64,000 bases of DNA, from the NCBI GenBank assembly GCA_038254365.1, contig JBBSGI010000004.1, positions 1-64,000 of the forward strand, read 5' to 3'. The translations under genes and the position numbers were made by a program. The notes beneath the pieces are model-generated. The model did no database searches. It was given only the letters and a program-made list of their open reading frames with translations, and was not told the DNA's origin. This document shows, in pieces, positions 8,171 through 16,305 of the stretch (positions are counted from its first letter, which is position 1; each line of letters opens with the position of its first letter). Source of the stretch: JAWWPG01 sp038254365. Its GTDB lineage: Bacteria; Actinomycetota; Actinomycetes; Propionibacteriales; Nocardioidaceae.

Positions 8171-9318
8171 GAGCTGGCCCCGCCGGTGGGGATCGGCAGC
8201 CGTGCGTGCACCCGCCAGCCGCCCTCGTCGGTCCGTCCGAACTCGAGACGGCCGGCGTACATCCCGACCCGCTCACCCATCCCGGTCAGCCCGTGGCCCG
8301 GCCCGTTGGCAACGTTCGTCAGGTTGCGCCCCGGCCCGTTTACCACGTCCACCGCCAGTCCGTCGCCGTCGCGGCCCACCCGCACCCGGACCGGGGCTCC
8401 AGCGGCATGCCGGCGGGCGTTGGTCAGCGCCTCCTGGACGACCCGGTACGCCGCCAGTCCTAGCCCCGGCGGGACGTCGCCGACGCTGGCCGTGTCGTAA
8501 TCCAGGCTGGCGCCGCTCTCGTCCGCCAGTTTGACGACGTCCCCCAGCGCAGGCATCGGTGCCGGTGACTCGTCCGGTCCCTCGCGCAGCACGCCGAGCT
8601 GGCGCCGCAGCTCGGTGAGTGCCTCCTTTCCGGTCCGCCGTACGGCGAGCAGCTGCTCGCGTGCCGGCGAGTCCGCCGTCAGCTGCTGCTCGGCGGCCCC
8701 GGCCTGCACCACCATCACGCTCACCGAGTGGGAGATCACGTCGTGCAGCTCGCGGGCGATCCGGTTGCGTTCCGCGGCGGCCGCGGCTTGCTCGTGCGCC
8801 TCCCGTTCGGCAGCCAGCTCAGCGCCGAGCCGGCGCAGCTCCGCGGTCTGGTGGCGCGAGCGACGCAGCAACATCCCGGCCAGGATCGGTGCCCCGACGA
8901 GCACCGGCGGAGAAAGGTAGACGTCGGCAAAGCTTCGGTCGCCACCCGGACGGGTTGCCTCGAGGATCTGCACGACGTAGATCGAGACGAGCAGGAGCGC
9001 GGCCGCCATCCAGAGCCACCGCCCGGTGAGGTGTGCCCCGGCAGAGAAGACCACCACCAGGAGCACGACGAAGGACCACAACGGCGTCGTCGGGGCGGGC
9101 AACACCGCATAGCCGACCGCCCCGAGAGACGCCACCACGACCGTCAGGAACGGTGCCGATGTGCGCAGCGCGAGCGACCCCGCCCAGACCGCGCAGATGA
9201 TCGACCCTCCAATATGCGGCAGGGCCGGGTTGCCGGCGGCACTGATCACCGCGGCGACCACTAGCACCCCGGCCAGCAGCACGTCGAGCACCGGCAGGCG
9301 GGTGGGCAAACGGACCAT
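8167..9318 (-). CDS. Membrane sensor histidine kinase, cassette 3
   Basis: A 383-residue DesK/NarX-class kinase. Four to six membrane helices fill the first 140 residues, followed by a coiled-coil-like RRLGAELAAEREAHEQAAAA linker and the HisKA_3 helix with phosphoacceptor in ARELHDVISHSVSVMVVQAG. The HATPase region has VQEALTNARRHA and GHGLTGMGERVGMYAG. It starts at ATG 9318, is coupled to the regulator through ATGA, and is divergent from the membrane gene at 9473. It is intact, unlike the cassette 2 kinase. Confidence 0.92.
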   Translation of the reverse strand: MVRLPTRLPVLDVLLAGVLVVAAVISAAGNPALPHIGGSIICAVWAGSLALRTSAPFLTVVVASLGAVGYAVLPAPTTPLWSFVVLLVVVFSAGAHLTGRWLWMAAALLLVSIYVVQILEATRPGGDRSFADVYLSPPVLVGAPILAGMLLRRSRHQTAELRRLGAELAAEREAHEQAAAAAERNRIARELHDVISHSVSVMVVQAGAAEQQLTADSPAREQLLAVRRTGKEALTELRRQLGVLREGPDESPAPMPALGDVVKLADESGASLDYDTASVGDVPPGLGLAAYRVVQEALTNARRHAAGAPVRVRVGRDGDGLAVDVVNGPGRNLTNVANGPGHGLTGMGERVGMYAGRLEFGRTDEGGWRVHARLPIPTGGASS

Positions 9319-9364
9319 CCACCGAAGGTACGGCTACCCAGCCATCCCGCGCCTCGTTCGGCCG

Positions 9365-9417
9365 GATGAGCGATGACTCATCCTGTCGCAGGTGAGGATC
9401 GTTCTGACGACCGATCC
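9365..9417. promoter_or_regulatory. Two inverted repeats in the divergent region of cassette 3
   Basis: Two palindromic elements lie between the kinase start and the membrane gene: gatgag/ctcatc (9365-9370 and 9377-9382) and ggatcg/cgatcc (9396-9401 and 9412-9417). Their place suits operators for the cassette 3 regulator. This is inferred from symmetry and position only. Confidence 0.3.
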
Positions 9418-9472
9418 GCGGCATCGCAGTGCTCCCTAGCGTTCGGGTCACACTCGATCGAAAGGGAACCTA

Positions 9473-10159
9473 ATGTCCTCCACCTCACTCCTCCCCGGGC
9501 CACGCGCCACCGCCGTGCTGCTCGTTGTGGCCCCGCTCCTGGAGCTGGCCGAGTCGGCGCTCTCCCCGCTGGGTGACGGCTCCAGCGCCTCGGAGCTCGG
9601 CCACATCGCCAGTCACCAGGGAAGGTTCACGCTCTCCGTCCTCTTCGGTTTGGCTGCCGTCCTCCTCTACACGCCGATGTTCCTCGGATTGGCCAATGCC
9701 TGCCTGGCCAAGGCGCCGCGGGCGGCGCGCATCGGGGGCTGGGGCGCGGCCTTCTCGATGGCCGGCTTTATGGGCGTACGAGGGATGCAGGCGGTGCAGC
9801 TGGCGACGGTCGAGGACGCGCTCGACCCGAAGACCGCAGCGTCGCTTCTCGACCATGCCTTCGCGAACCCGATCGGTGCGACGCTACTGGTGCTCTTCCT
9901 CGGCGGCACGTTGGTCGGGATCATCGCCCTCGCGATCGCCGCCTGGCGAGCGGGCTTCCCTCGCCCGGCCGTCGTGCTGCTGGTGCTCTTCCCGATCATC
10001 GACAACGCCGTTCAAGGCCCGGCCGGGACGATCGCCGCGCACGCAGTGTTCCTGGTTGCGCTTGGCTGGTTCGCGACTGCGCTGTGGACCTCGGTGTCCG
10101 CCGGTCAGATGCCTGCCGGACAGGCCAACTCAGACAATGCCGTCGCCACTGCTCGGTGA
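9473..10159 (+). CDS. Integral membrane protein, cassette 3
   Basis: A 228-residue protein with about six membrane segments. The N-terminal layout resembles the cassette 1 protein: a first helix, a loop ending GHIASHQGRF, then FGLAAVLLYTPMFLGLANAC. A second block ends PAGTIAAHAVFLVALGWFAT. The ATG at 9473 follows gaaagggaaccta, an acceptable ribosome binding site. It is divergent from the kinase-regulator pair and is likely its regulated target. No enzymatic motif is visible. Confidence 0.78.
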   Translation: MSSTSLLPGPRATAVLLVVAPLLELAESALSPLGDGSSASELGHIASHQGRFTLSVLFGLAAVLLYTPMFLGLANACLAKAPRAARIGGWGAAFSMAGFMGVRGMQAVQLATVEDALDPKTAASLLDHAFANPIGATLLVLFLGGTLVGIIALAIAAWRAGFPRPAVVLLVLFPIIDNAVQGPAGTIAAHAVFLVALGWFATALWTSVSAGQMPAGQANSDNAVATAR

Positions 10160-10741
10160 ACGCCGAGTAGACCGAGTGCATGGCGCACGTAAGCGAGCTC
10201 GGCGGGCGCTGGCCTTCAATCCGGACCAGGCACCCGCTCAAACGCTGGCGCCGTCGCGGCGGCACTGTTCAGCAAGCCCATCAAGCCCACTTGCCGGCAG
10301 CCGGCACGAGCAGGCCACCGAGGAGCAAGTGCGAGCAGCGGTGAGGCGCCCGGTCAGGGAACCGCTAGCGGGAGGCTCGCAGCTCAGAGGTCGTGTCGCC
10401 AGTCGAGCGTCCCGTAAGACCCGCCCGGTGGCGAGTCCCGCAACGGGACCAATTACGGGACCTGGTCCAAGCCCCCTGCGGCTCGTGGAGGAGCTCATCT
10501 TCAGCGGCCGGCTCGCCTCCCATCCGCTTCTCCACAACCGCCTCACTGCCCGCCGCGATCTGCCCGTCTCACTGGAAATCGTTGACTCTCCACGGGCCCA
10601 AGAATCTGCTCCCACCTACCGCTTCCCGGCCCTCCTCACCCCACCATTTCGAGCGGCACGCATGCTACGAAGGACGTAGATGGGTCGCCCGTGATCGGGC
10701 GGCCCACACGGCATTTCTAGGGGTCCGTTTGTTGTCGACGG
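10160..10741. other. Junction region without a supported gene
   Basis: About 580 bp between the cassette 3 membrane gene and the relaxase remnant. Frames on the plus strand stay open for 200-300 bp, but their translations match nothing I recognise and they run straight into relaxase-like sequence at about 10,740, which looks like a recombination joint. One frame (10,476-10,679) reads ELIFSGRLASHPLLHNRLTA and may be a gene fragment of unknown origin. Confidence 0.4.
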
Positions 10742-12921
10742 ACGTCGTTGAGACCGGGAAGCGGAAGGGCCGGCCACGGACCGACAACAGTGGGCTGCGG
10801 TTCGTCGAGGTGGTGGTCAATGGGCCGAAGACGTGGTCGCTGGCCGCTGCTCTGCATCCGGACATCTCGACCGCGCTGGACGAAGCCCAAGACAAGGCTG
10901 CCGCCGAGATCGTCGGCTGGTTAGCTCAACACGCGACCACCCGGGTCGGACCGCGGGACCGTCAGGTGCAGGTGCCGGTCGAGAAGATCGAGGCCGCGGT
11001 GATCCGGCATTACACCTCCCGGGCTGGCGATCCCCACCGCCATCTTCATATGCAGATCAACGCCCGGGTCTACGCAGCGGGCGCGTGGCGCGGTATCCAC
11101 TCCGTTGGGGTCCGCGACAGCATCGAGGCCATCAACGGGATCGGACACGCCTCCGTGGCGACCGACCCGCAGTTCCGGTCAGTCCTCGCCGCGCACGGGT
11201 TCACGCTCGACCCGGAGACTAGCGAGATCCGCGAACTCGCGCCGTATGTCGGTTCGTTCAGCGCCAGGACCGCGCAGATCCGCCGCAACGTCGACCGCTA
11301 CGAAGCCACCTGGCGGGCCGAGCATCCCGGCGAGGAGGCGGGTCCGCGGCTGCGCGAAGCATGGGACCGGCGGGCATGGGCACAAGCCCGGCCCGACAAG
11401 GTCGTCCCGAAGGACGGGCGCGAACTCGTGGATCGCTGGAACGGCGAGCTGCGCGAGCTCGGCTACCGCGACCCGACCGACCCCGTGGCCTTGGCTGGGA
11501 CGCGGCCGGGATGGATTGACCGCGATGCCGCAGCCGAGCTGGTCGCCTCCATCCTGGGAGCGAAGAGGTCGGCATGGAACACGGCCGATATCTGCGGGAG
11601 GACCGAGGTCCTCCTGGCTCAGACCTGCCTGCTCGCTGACGCACCCGCCCGGGTCGAGCTCGCGGAAGACATCACCGCGCGAGCGGCTGACCGGTGCGTC
11701 AAGCTGCTCCACCGGACCGATGTGCCCGAGCACATCCGATCGCTCAGCTCGCCTCAGGTCCTGGGGGTCGAGGCCGACGTCATCGCCCGGATCGCGCGAC
11801 GGGCGTCCCAGCCAGCCTGCAAGGCCCGCATGGGCGGGCGCGGGCTGGTCCGGATCGACCCGACCCAGGCCGCCGTGGTCGGCGCCCTGGCAGGCGACGG
11901 GCCGCTTGTGGTGGTTGAAGGCGCCGCAGGTGCCGGGAAGACCACGGCCCTGCGGACCACCCAGGAGATGCTCACCCGGCAGGGCCACCGGCTGATGGTC
12001 GTCACCCCCACGTTGAAGGCCGCGCAGGTCGCCACCACCGAGACCGGTGCCGATGGTCACTCCGCCGCCTGGCTGATCCACCAGCACGGGGGGCGCCGGG
12101 ACGCCGACGGCCACTGGACCCGCCAGCCGCACCCGGCCCCCGAGCACCTGGCTCGACTTCGGGCCGGTGATCTCCTCCTCATCGACGAGGCCGGAATGCT
12201 GGACCAGGACACCGCGCGAGCGCTGCTCACCATCGCCGACGAGACCGGTGCACGGGTCGCGTTCGTTGGCGACCGGCACCAGCTCTCCGCCGTCGGGCGG
12301 GGTGGCGTTCTCGACCACGCGATGGTGGGCGCATCCGAGCGCCGTCGTCACGCTGGAGAAGGTGCACCGGTTCACCGACCCCGACTACGCCGCGTTGAGC
12401 CTGCGGATGCGCAACGGCGAGGACCCCGGCAGCGTGTTCGACGCCCTTTATCGCCGCGGTCAGGTGGTGATCCACGCATCTGAGATTGAACGAACCGCCG
12501 CCCTCTCCGACGTAGGTACGGGCGGGTGATCTGGTCATCGCCGACACACGCGAGCAGGTCGCCGAGCTGAACGCCGCCATCCGCGACCACTGCCAGCGCG
12601 ACACGAACACTCGTTGGGAAATCACGACTGCTGCGGGAGATCGGATCGGGCCCGGGGACCGGGTCGCGACCCGCCGCAACGATCCCAGCCTTCAGGTCGC
12701 GAACCGCCAGACCTTGGAGTGTGACCGGCATCGGGAAGGACGGCAGCCTCCTCTTGCACGGCCGTGGACGGGACCGAGAGGTACCGGCCGGCTGCGCGAG
12801 CCGGTTTGTCGAGCTCGCCTACGCCACCACCGTGCACGGCGCCCAGGGCGAGACCGTCGAATCCGCGCACGTCCTCATCGGCGAACACACCGGGCGCGCG
12901 CAGCCCGAGTTGAGGATCTGA
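10742..12921 (+). pseudogene. MobF (TrwC/TraA-type) conjugative relaxase-helicase remnant
   Basis: The first part carries MobF relaxase sequence, including GLRFVEVVVNGPKTWSLAA and the three-His metal site in GDPHRHLHMQINARV. The second part is a RecD-like helicase with Walker A in EGAAGAGKTTAL and Walker B in LLLIDEAGML. The N-terminal segment that carries the catalytic tyrosines is absent; recognisable sequence begins abruptly at about 10,742. The frame changes near 12,333 (before WAHPSAVVTLEKVHRFTDPD), again near 12,515 (before GDLVIADTREQVAELNAAIR) and again near 12,714 (before VTGIGKDGSLLLHG). The last helicase motif ATTVHGAQGETVESAHVLIG is present, but the protein then stops instead of continuing. 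This is a dead gene from an integrative conjugative element or plasmid. Confidence 0.85.
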
Positions 12922-13366
12922 TGCAGGTCCCTACGCCCGGACTGATGATGCGTCGGGCGGCACCCGGGGGGTCGCCACGAAGTCCACCAAGGGACGGCGA
13001 TCGCGCCGGGTTCCTCTCGCTAACCGCGTGCTTGCACCCGTGCTCGCGATGGCCGAGGGCAAGGAGCCGGGCGATCTACTCTTCACCACCGACGGTGGTT
13101 CGCAGCTCCACCGGACTGCGACGCTGCGCGCCGTGAACTGGCGCCGCACCAATCACGGGCGTCGCATTCACGACCTGCGCCACACCGCGGCCTGCCCCTG
13201 GCTGTCTCGGGGGGTCGACCCGGGAACGGTCCAAGCGTGGATGGGTCACGAGTCCATCGCGACCACGAACCTCTACCTGCACTTCCTCGGTACGGGTGCC
13301 CATCGAACGGGACTGGAACTGCTCAATCTGCCCCGGGGGCCGCCGGGGGGCCATCTCGCGACCTGA
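12914..13366 (+). pseudogene. Catalytic-domain remnant of a tyrosine integrase
   Basis: An open frame without its own clear start encodes the C-terminal catalytic domain of a phage-type integrase. It shows the beta-sheet Lys region TKSTKGRRSRRVPLANRV, the HxxR box in RIHDLRHTAA, and WMGHESIATTNLYLHFLG with the Trp-Met-Gly-His motif and the nucleophilic Tyr. The N-terminal half, including Arg I, is missing; the frame opens directly at the end of the relaxase remnant, so a deletion has joined the two. It ends 75 bp from the 3' end of a tRNA-Thr gene, the expected place for an integrase that used that tRNA as its attachment site. Confidence 0.82.
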
Positions 13367-13424
13367 CCAGCGAATGACAACACCAAGACCTGCGGAGTCC
13401 GCGCGCTGTTTGCGCTGGTCAGGT
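13361..13424. repeat. 12 bp perfect inverted repeat beside the tRNA-Thr gene
   Basis: Acctgaccagcg (13361-13372) is repeated inverted as cgctggtcaggt (13413-13424), with a 40 bp spacer. It lies at the end of the integrase remnant and 17 bp from the tRNA 3' end. The spacer is long for a simple terminator, so integrase or excisionase arm sites are an alternative. Function is unknown. Confidence 0.6.
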
Positions 13425-13440
13425 TGGCAGTTCCACATGG

Positions 13441-13513
13441 AGCCGCCTATCGGAATCGAACCGATGACCTTCTCATTACGAGTGAGACGCTCTGCCGACT
13501 GAGCTAAGGCGGC
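13441..13513 (-). tRNA. tRNA-Thr (anticodon CGT)
   Basis: A 73-nt cloverleaf on the minus strand. The acceptor stem is GCCGCCT with AGGCGGC, the D arm is GCTC/GAGC, the anticodon stem is TCTCA/TGAGA around loop CTCGTAA (anticodon CGT), and the T arm is ATCGG/CCGAT around TTCGATT. CCA is not encoded. It reads threonine ACG codons. An integrase remnant lies just beyond its 3' end, so its 3' half is probably the attachment site of the element to the left. Confidence 0.96.
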
Positions 13514-13646
13514 GGTGCCCCGCGAGGCGCGGCCGACGGGAGAGGTTATCAACTCGTTGCGGAGCCGCCCAAATCGTCCTCGGAGCGCACCGGCCTCACC
13601 GGTGCCTGCGGCGGGGCTTCAGCGGCGTGGACTTCTGCTGGTCAGC

Positions 13647-15272
13647 TCAGCACCGGGTGCCGTCGGCTGGGGGACGCCCGTTGGAGAAGAAGAAGTCCAC
13701 GGCGTCACGGATACACGTGTTGCCGCTCGAGTAGGCGGTGTGACCATCGCCTTCGCGGGTGAGCAGCACACCGCTCTGCAGCTCGTTGGCCAGGTTCACC
13801 GAGGCCTGGTACGGCGTCGCTGGGTCCCGCGTGGTCCCGATCACCACGATCGGAGCGGCGCCAGGCGCCGTGTAGTCAGGCTTGGGCAGACTCGGTTTGA
13901 TCGGCCAGTTGGAGCATGCGTAGGAGAACCAGGTGGCCACCGGGCCGAACACCGGTGAGGCGTTGACGAACTCCGACCGTCCGGCCTGGATCTCGGCGAG
14001 TGTCTCCTGCTCGGGGTGGTCGAGGCAATTGACCGCTGACTGCACTTCGAGCGCATTGTCCGGGTAGTGGCCGGAGGCGCTTCGGTGGGTGTACTGGTCC
14101 GCGATGTACAGCAGCGCGTCCCCGTTGCCCTTGAGCGCCTGCTCGACGGCTGTGGTTTCCACAGGCCACGTCTCCTCGCTGTACAGGGGGTAGATCAGGC
14201 CGTAGAACGCCAGCCCTTCGGTGAGGGGCCGACCGGACGAGGTCGGCAACGGGTCGGCGTCGATGCGCTGGATGAGGTCCACCAGCTGTTGTTGGGCGAT
14301 GGCGACGGTGCTGCCCAGTGGGCAGTTCCCCGAGGCCACACAATGCGTGAGGTACGCCGTCAGCTCGGTCTGGAACCCGGTTGTCTGCCCGAGCGCGAGG
14401 GTGTGAGGGGACGCCTCAGGGTCGAGGACGCCATCCAGCACCATCCGGCCCACCTTCTGCGGGAACAGCGCCGCGTACGTCGCACCCAGGTAGGTGCCGT
14501 AGGACGCGCCGTAGAAGTTGAGGAGAGGGTCCTTGACCACGGCGCGCAGGATGTCCATGTCCCGCGCGGCCTCGATCGTCGACACGTGGGCCAGCAGGGG
14601 ACCGGAGCGCCGGATGCATCCCTGGGTGAAGTGGTGCCACTGCCGCACCGTTGTGGCCACCTCCTCGCGAGTGTCCGGGGAGGGATCGCCGGCAACGTAG
14701 GCGTCGAGCGCTCGGTCGGTCAGGCACTGCACCGGGGTGCTCTGACCGACCCCGCGCGGGTCGAAGCCGACCAGCGTCGACTGACTGGTCACCGAGGGCC
14801 CGAAGTCGATATAGCTGAGATAGTCGATCCCCGAGCCGCCGGGGCCACCCGGGTTGATGAACAGCGTTCCGTTGGCATGGCCGGGGTCAGCCGCCGGCCG
14901 CATCTTCGCCTTGATGGTGACCGCGGGACCGTCCGGGTGGGCGTAGTCGAGCGGCACCCAGATCGAGGCGCACTTGTCGGAGCCCCCGCACGACGTCCAC
15001 GACACGTGCTGCTGGTAGAACCGGTCGAGACCCTGGCCGGGCGGTCCGGCCCCGAAACCTGCTGGCAGCCCAGGAAGCGGCGGGGGAGTTGAGGGCGGCG
15101 TCGGGATGAGCGGCGGCGGAGTGTTGACCGGGGTGAACGGGGGCGGCGAGGCATGGGGGCCGCCGCCGACCGCGCCCGAACCGACGCCGATGTCGCGGGC
15201 CGTCGTACACGCCGCCAGACTCAAGCCCAGGAGGGCCGCTCCGACGACCACCGATCGTCGCTTGGGTCGCAC
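13647..15272 (-). CDS. Secreted Tap-like alpha/beta hydrolase (tripeptidyl aminopeptidase family), lipoprotein
   Basis: A 541-residue exported hydrolase. A basic N-terminus and hydrophobic stretch end in LLGLSLAAC, a lipobox, so it is likely a membrane-anchored lipoprotein. A Pro-rich spacer follows. The alpha/beta fold shows HG-type oxyanion sequence FINPGGPGGSG, the nucleophile in YGASYG, the acid in TTRDPATPY and the His in GDGHTAYS. The C-terminal half has the TAP-C domain typical of Streptomyces Tap and SlpD/E peptidases. I placed the start at GTG 15272 because GAAGGGG precedes it with good spacing; open frame extends to 15323. Substrate is not predictable beyond peptides. Confidence 0.87.
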   Translation of the reverse strand: MRPKRRSVVVGAALLGLSLAACTTARDIGVGSGAVGGGPHASPPPFTPVNTPPPLIPTPPSTPPPLPGLPAGFGAGPPGQGLDRFYQQHVSWTSCGGSDKCASIWVPLDYAHPDGPAVTIKAKMRPAADPGHANGTLFINPGGPGGSGIDYLSYIDFGPSVTSQSTLVGFDPRGVGQSTPVQCLTDRALDAYVAGDPSPDTREEVATTVRQWHHFTQGCIRRSGPLLAHVSTIEAARDMDILRAVVKDPLLNFYGASYGTYLGATYAALFPQKVGRMVLDGVLDPEASPHTLALGQTTGFQTELTAYLTHCVASGNCPLGSTVAIAQQQLVDLIQRIDADPLPTSSGRPLTEGLAFYGLIYPLYSEETWPVETTAVEQALKGNGDALLYIADQYTHRSASGHYPDNALEVQSAVNCLDHPEQETLAEIQAGRSEFVNASPVFGPVATWFSYACSNWPIKPSLPKPDYTAPGAAPIVVIGTTRDPATPYQASVNLANELQSGVLLTREGDGHTAYSSGNTCIRDAVDFFFSNGRPPADGTRC

Positions 15273-15375
15273 GGCAGACCCCTTCACCCCATGGGCCGTC
15301 CGCTGCGGCCGGCCGTCACCCAAACCCTACGTCGCACCCCCGGCGCGGTGAGTTATCGCGGGCAGGCCCGGGTGG

Positions 15376-16305
15376 TCAGTGCAGCGAGGACCCCGTCATC
15401 GTCTGCCCCCCGTTGGTGATGAAGCAGATCGCGCGGTGGCCGCCGGACTGGTCCCATCGGCTGTTCGTCGGGTAGAGCAGGTACCGGTGGGGCGGAGGCA
15501 CCCGTTCCGCGGCATACCTAGGCCCGCACACCTGGGCGGTCCGCTGACCGATAGCCGTCTTGCCCGGGTAGTGGGTGTCCGGGAAGGCCACCACGAAAAG
15601 CGCTTGGGCGTTATGGGCATCCGCGCACGGCACGCCCGACATGTCGGAGGCCCCGACCGAGCCGCCCTCAAGGATGCCCGGGATCGTCACGCAGTCGCCC
15701 GCGCGCACCTCGCCGAAGTCAAGGGTGCCGGCTTCGATGATCGCCCCCGCGTCGTCACGTTGCGCCTGGTTGCTCTGCACCCACAGCCCAAGCGCCACGA
15801 CCCCGACCCACCACAGCCCGGCAACGACCATGCCGATGATCGCCAGCCACTTGCCCCGGTCGCCGGTCCTGGCGATCTTGACCATAGCCACGATGCCGAG
15901 AGGAAGGGCCGCCACGATCCCGATCAGCGGCACCAGACCCGTGAGGAAGGCTGCAATGGCCCAGCCGCTGAACCCGCGCACCGGCGGCCCGGTCATGCCT
16001 CCCGCATCCCCGGGGTGGGCCGGTGCTCCCAGGTAGGCCCCGGGATCGGGGCTCGCGTACGTCTGCGGCGGACTCGGGTACGGCGGTGCCTGACCCGGGT
16101 ACGGAGCCTGCCCCGGATACGGCGGTGCCTGACCCGGATACGGAGCCTGACCCGGATACGGCGGCGCCTGACCCGGGTACGGAGCCGGACCCGGATACGG
16201 GGGCGCGTCGGGAGCGGGCGCCTGAGTGGGATAGCCGCTGGGCTGCCCACCCGAACCAGGGTTGGATCCCGGATCCGGTCGCTCCGATCCGGACTCGTCA
16301 CTCAT
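15376..16305 (-). CDS. DUF4190 / septum-formation-type membrane protein with Pro-Tyr repeats
   Basis: A 309-residue membrane protein. Residues 35-80 are a low-complexity Pro/Tyr/Gly/Gln repeat. Two membrane helices follow (WAIAAFLTGLVPLIGIVAAL and GMVVAGLWWVGVVALGLWV), which is the DUF4190 layout. The outer C-terminal domain has conserved Cys residues (RAGDCVTIPG, VPCADAHNAQ, QVCGPRY, AICF), the pattern of the septum-formation family, probably in disulfides. The start overlaps the holB stop as ATGA, making it the last gene of the topA-tmk-holB operon. Its role is unknown; the extracellular domain hints at envelope work. Confidence 0.8.
   Translation of the reverse strand: MSDESGSERPDPGSNPGSGGQPSGYPTQAPAPDAPPYPGPAPYPGQAPPYPGQAPYPGQAPPYPGQAPYPGQAPPYPSPPQTYASPDPGAYLGAPAHPGDAGGMTGPPVRGFSGWAIAAFLTGLVPLIGIVAALPLGIVAMVKIARTGDRGKWLAIIGMVVAGLWWVGVVALGLWVQSNQAQRDDAGAIIEAGTLDFGEVRAGDCVTIPGILEGGSVGASDMSGVPCADAHNAQALFVVAFPDTHYPGKTAIGQRTAQVCGPRYAAERVPPPHRYLLYPTNSRWDQSGGHRAICFITNGGQTMTGSSLH
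16075..16200. repeat. Tandem repeat encoding Pro-Tyr-Pro-Gly-Gln-Ala units
   Basis: About three copies of a 39 bp unit, each encoding PPYPGQAPYPGQA, in the DUF4190 gene. Copies are nearly identical at the DNA level (tacggcggtgcctgacccgg and variants), so copy number probably varies between strains. Confidence 0.75.

Noticed and set aside
10393..10741. Extending the relaxase gene upstream to an ATG near 10,393
   Set aside because: The added residues do not resemble a relaxase N-terminus (no catalytic tyrosine region), and recognisable sequence begins at about 10,742. The extension is chance open frame.
13361..13424. Calling the inverted repeat a terminator
   Set aside because: The 40-base spacer is too long for a compact hairpin and no T-run follows on either strand.
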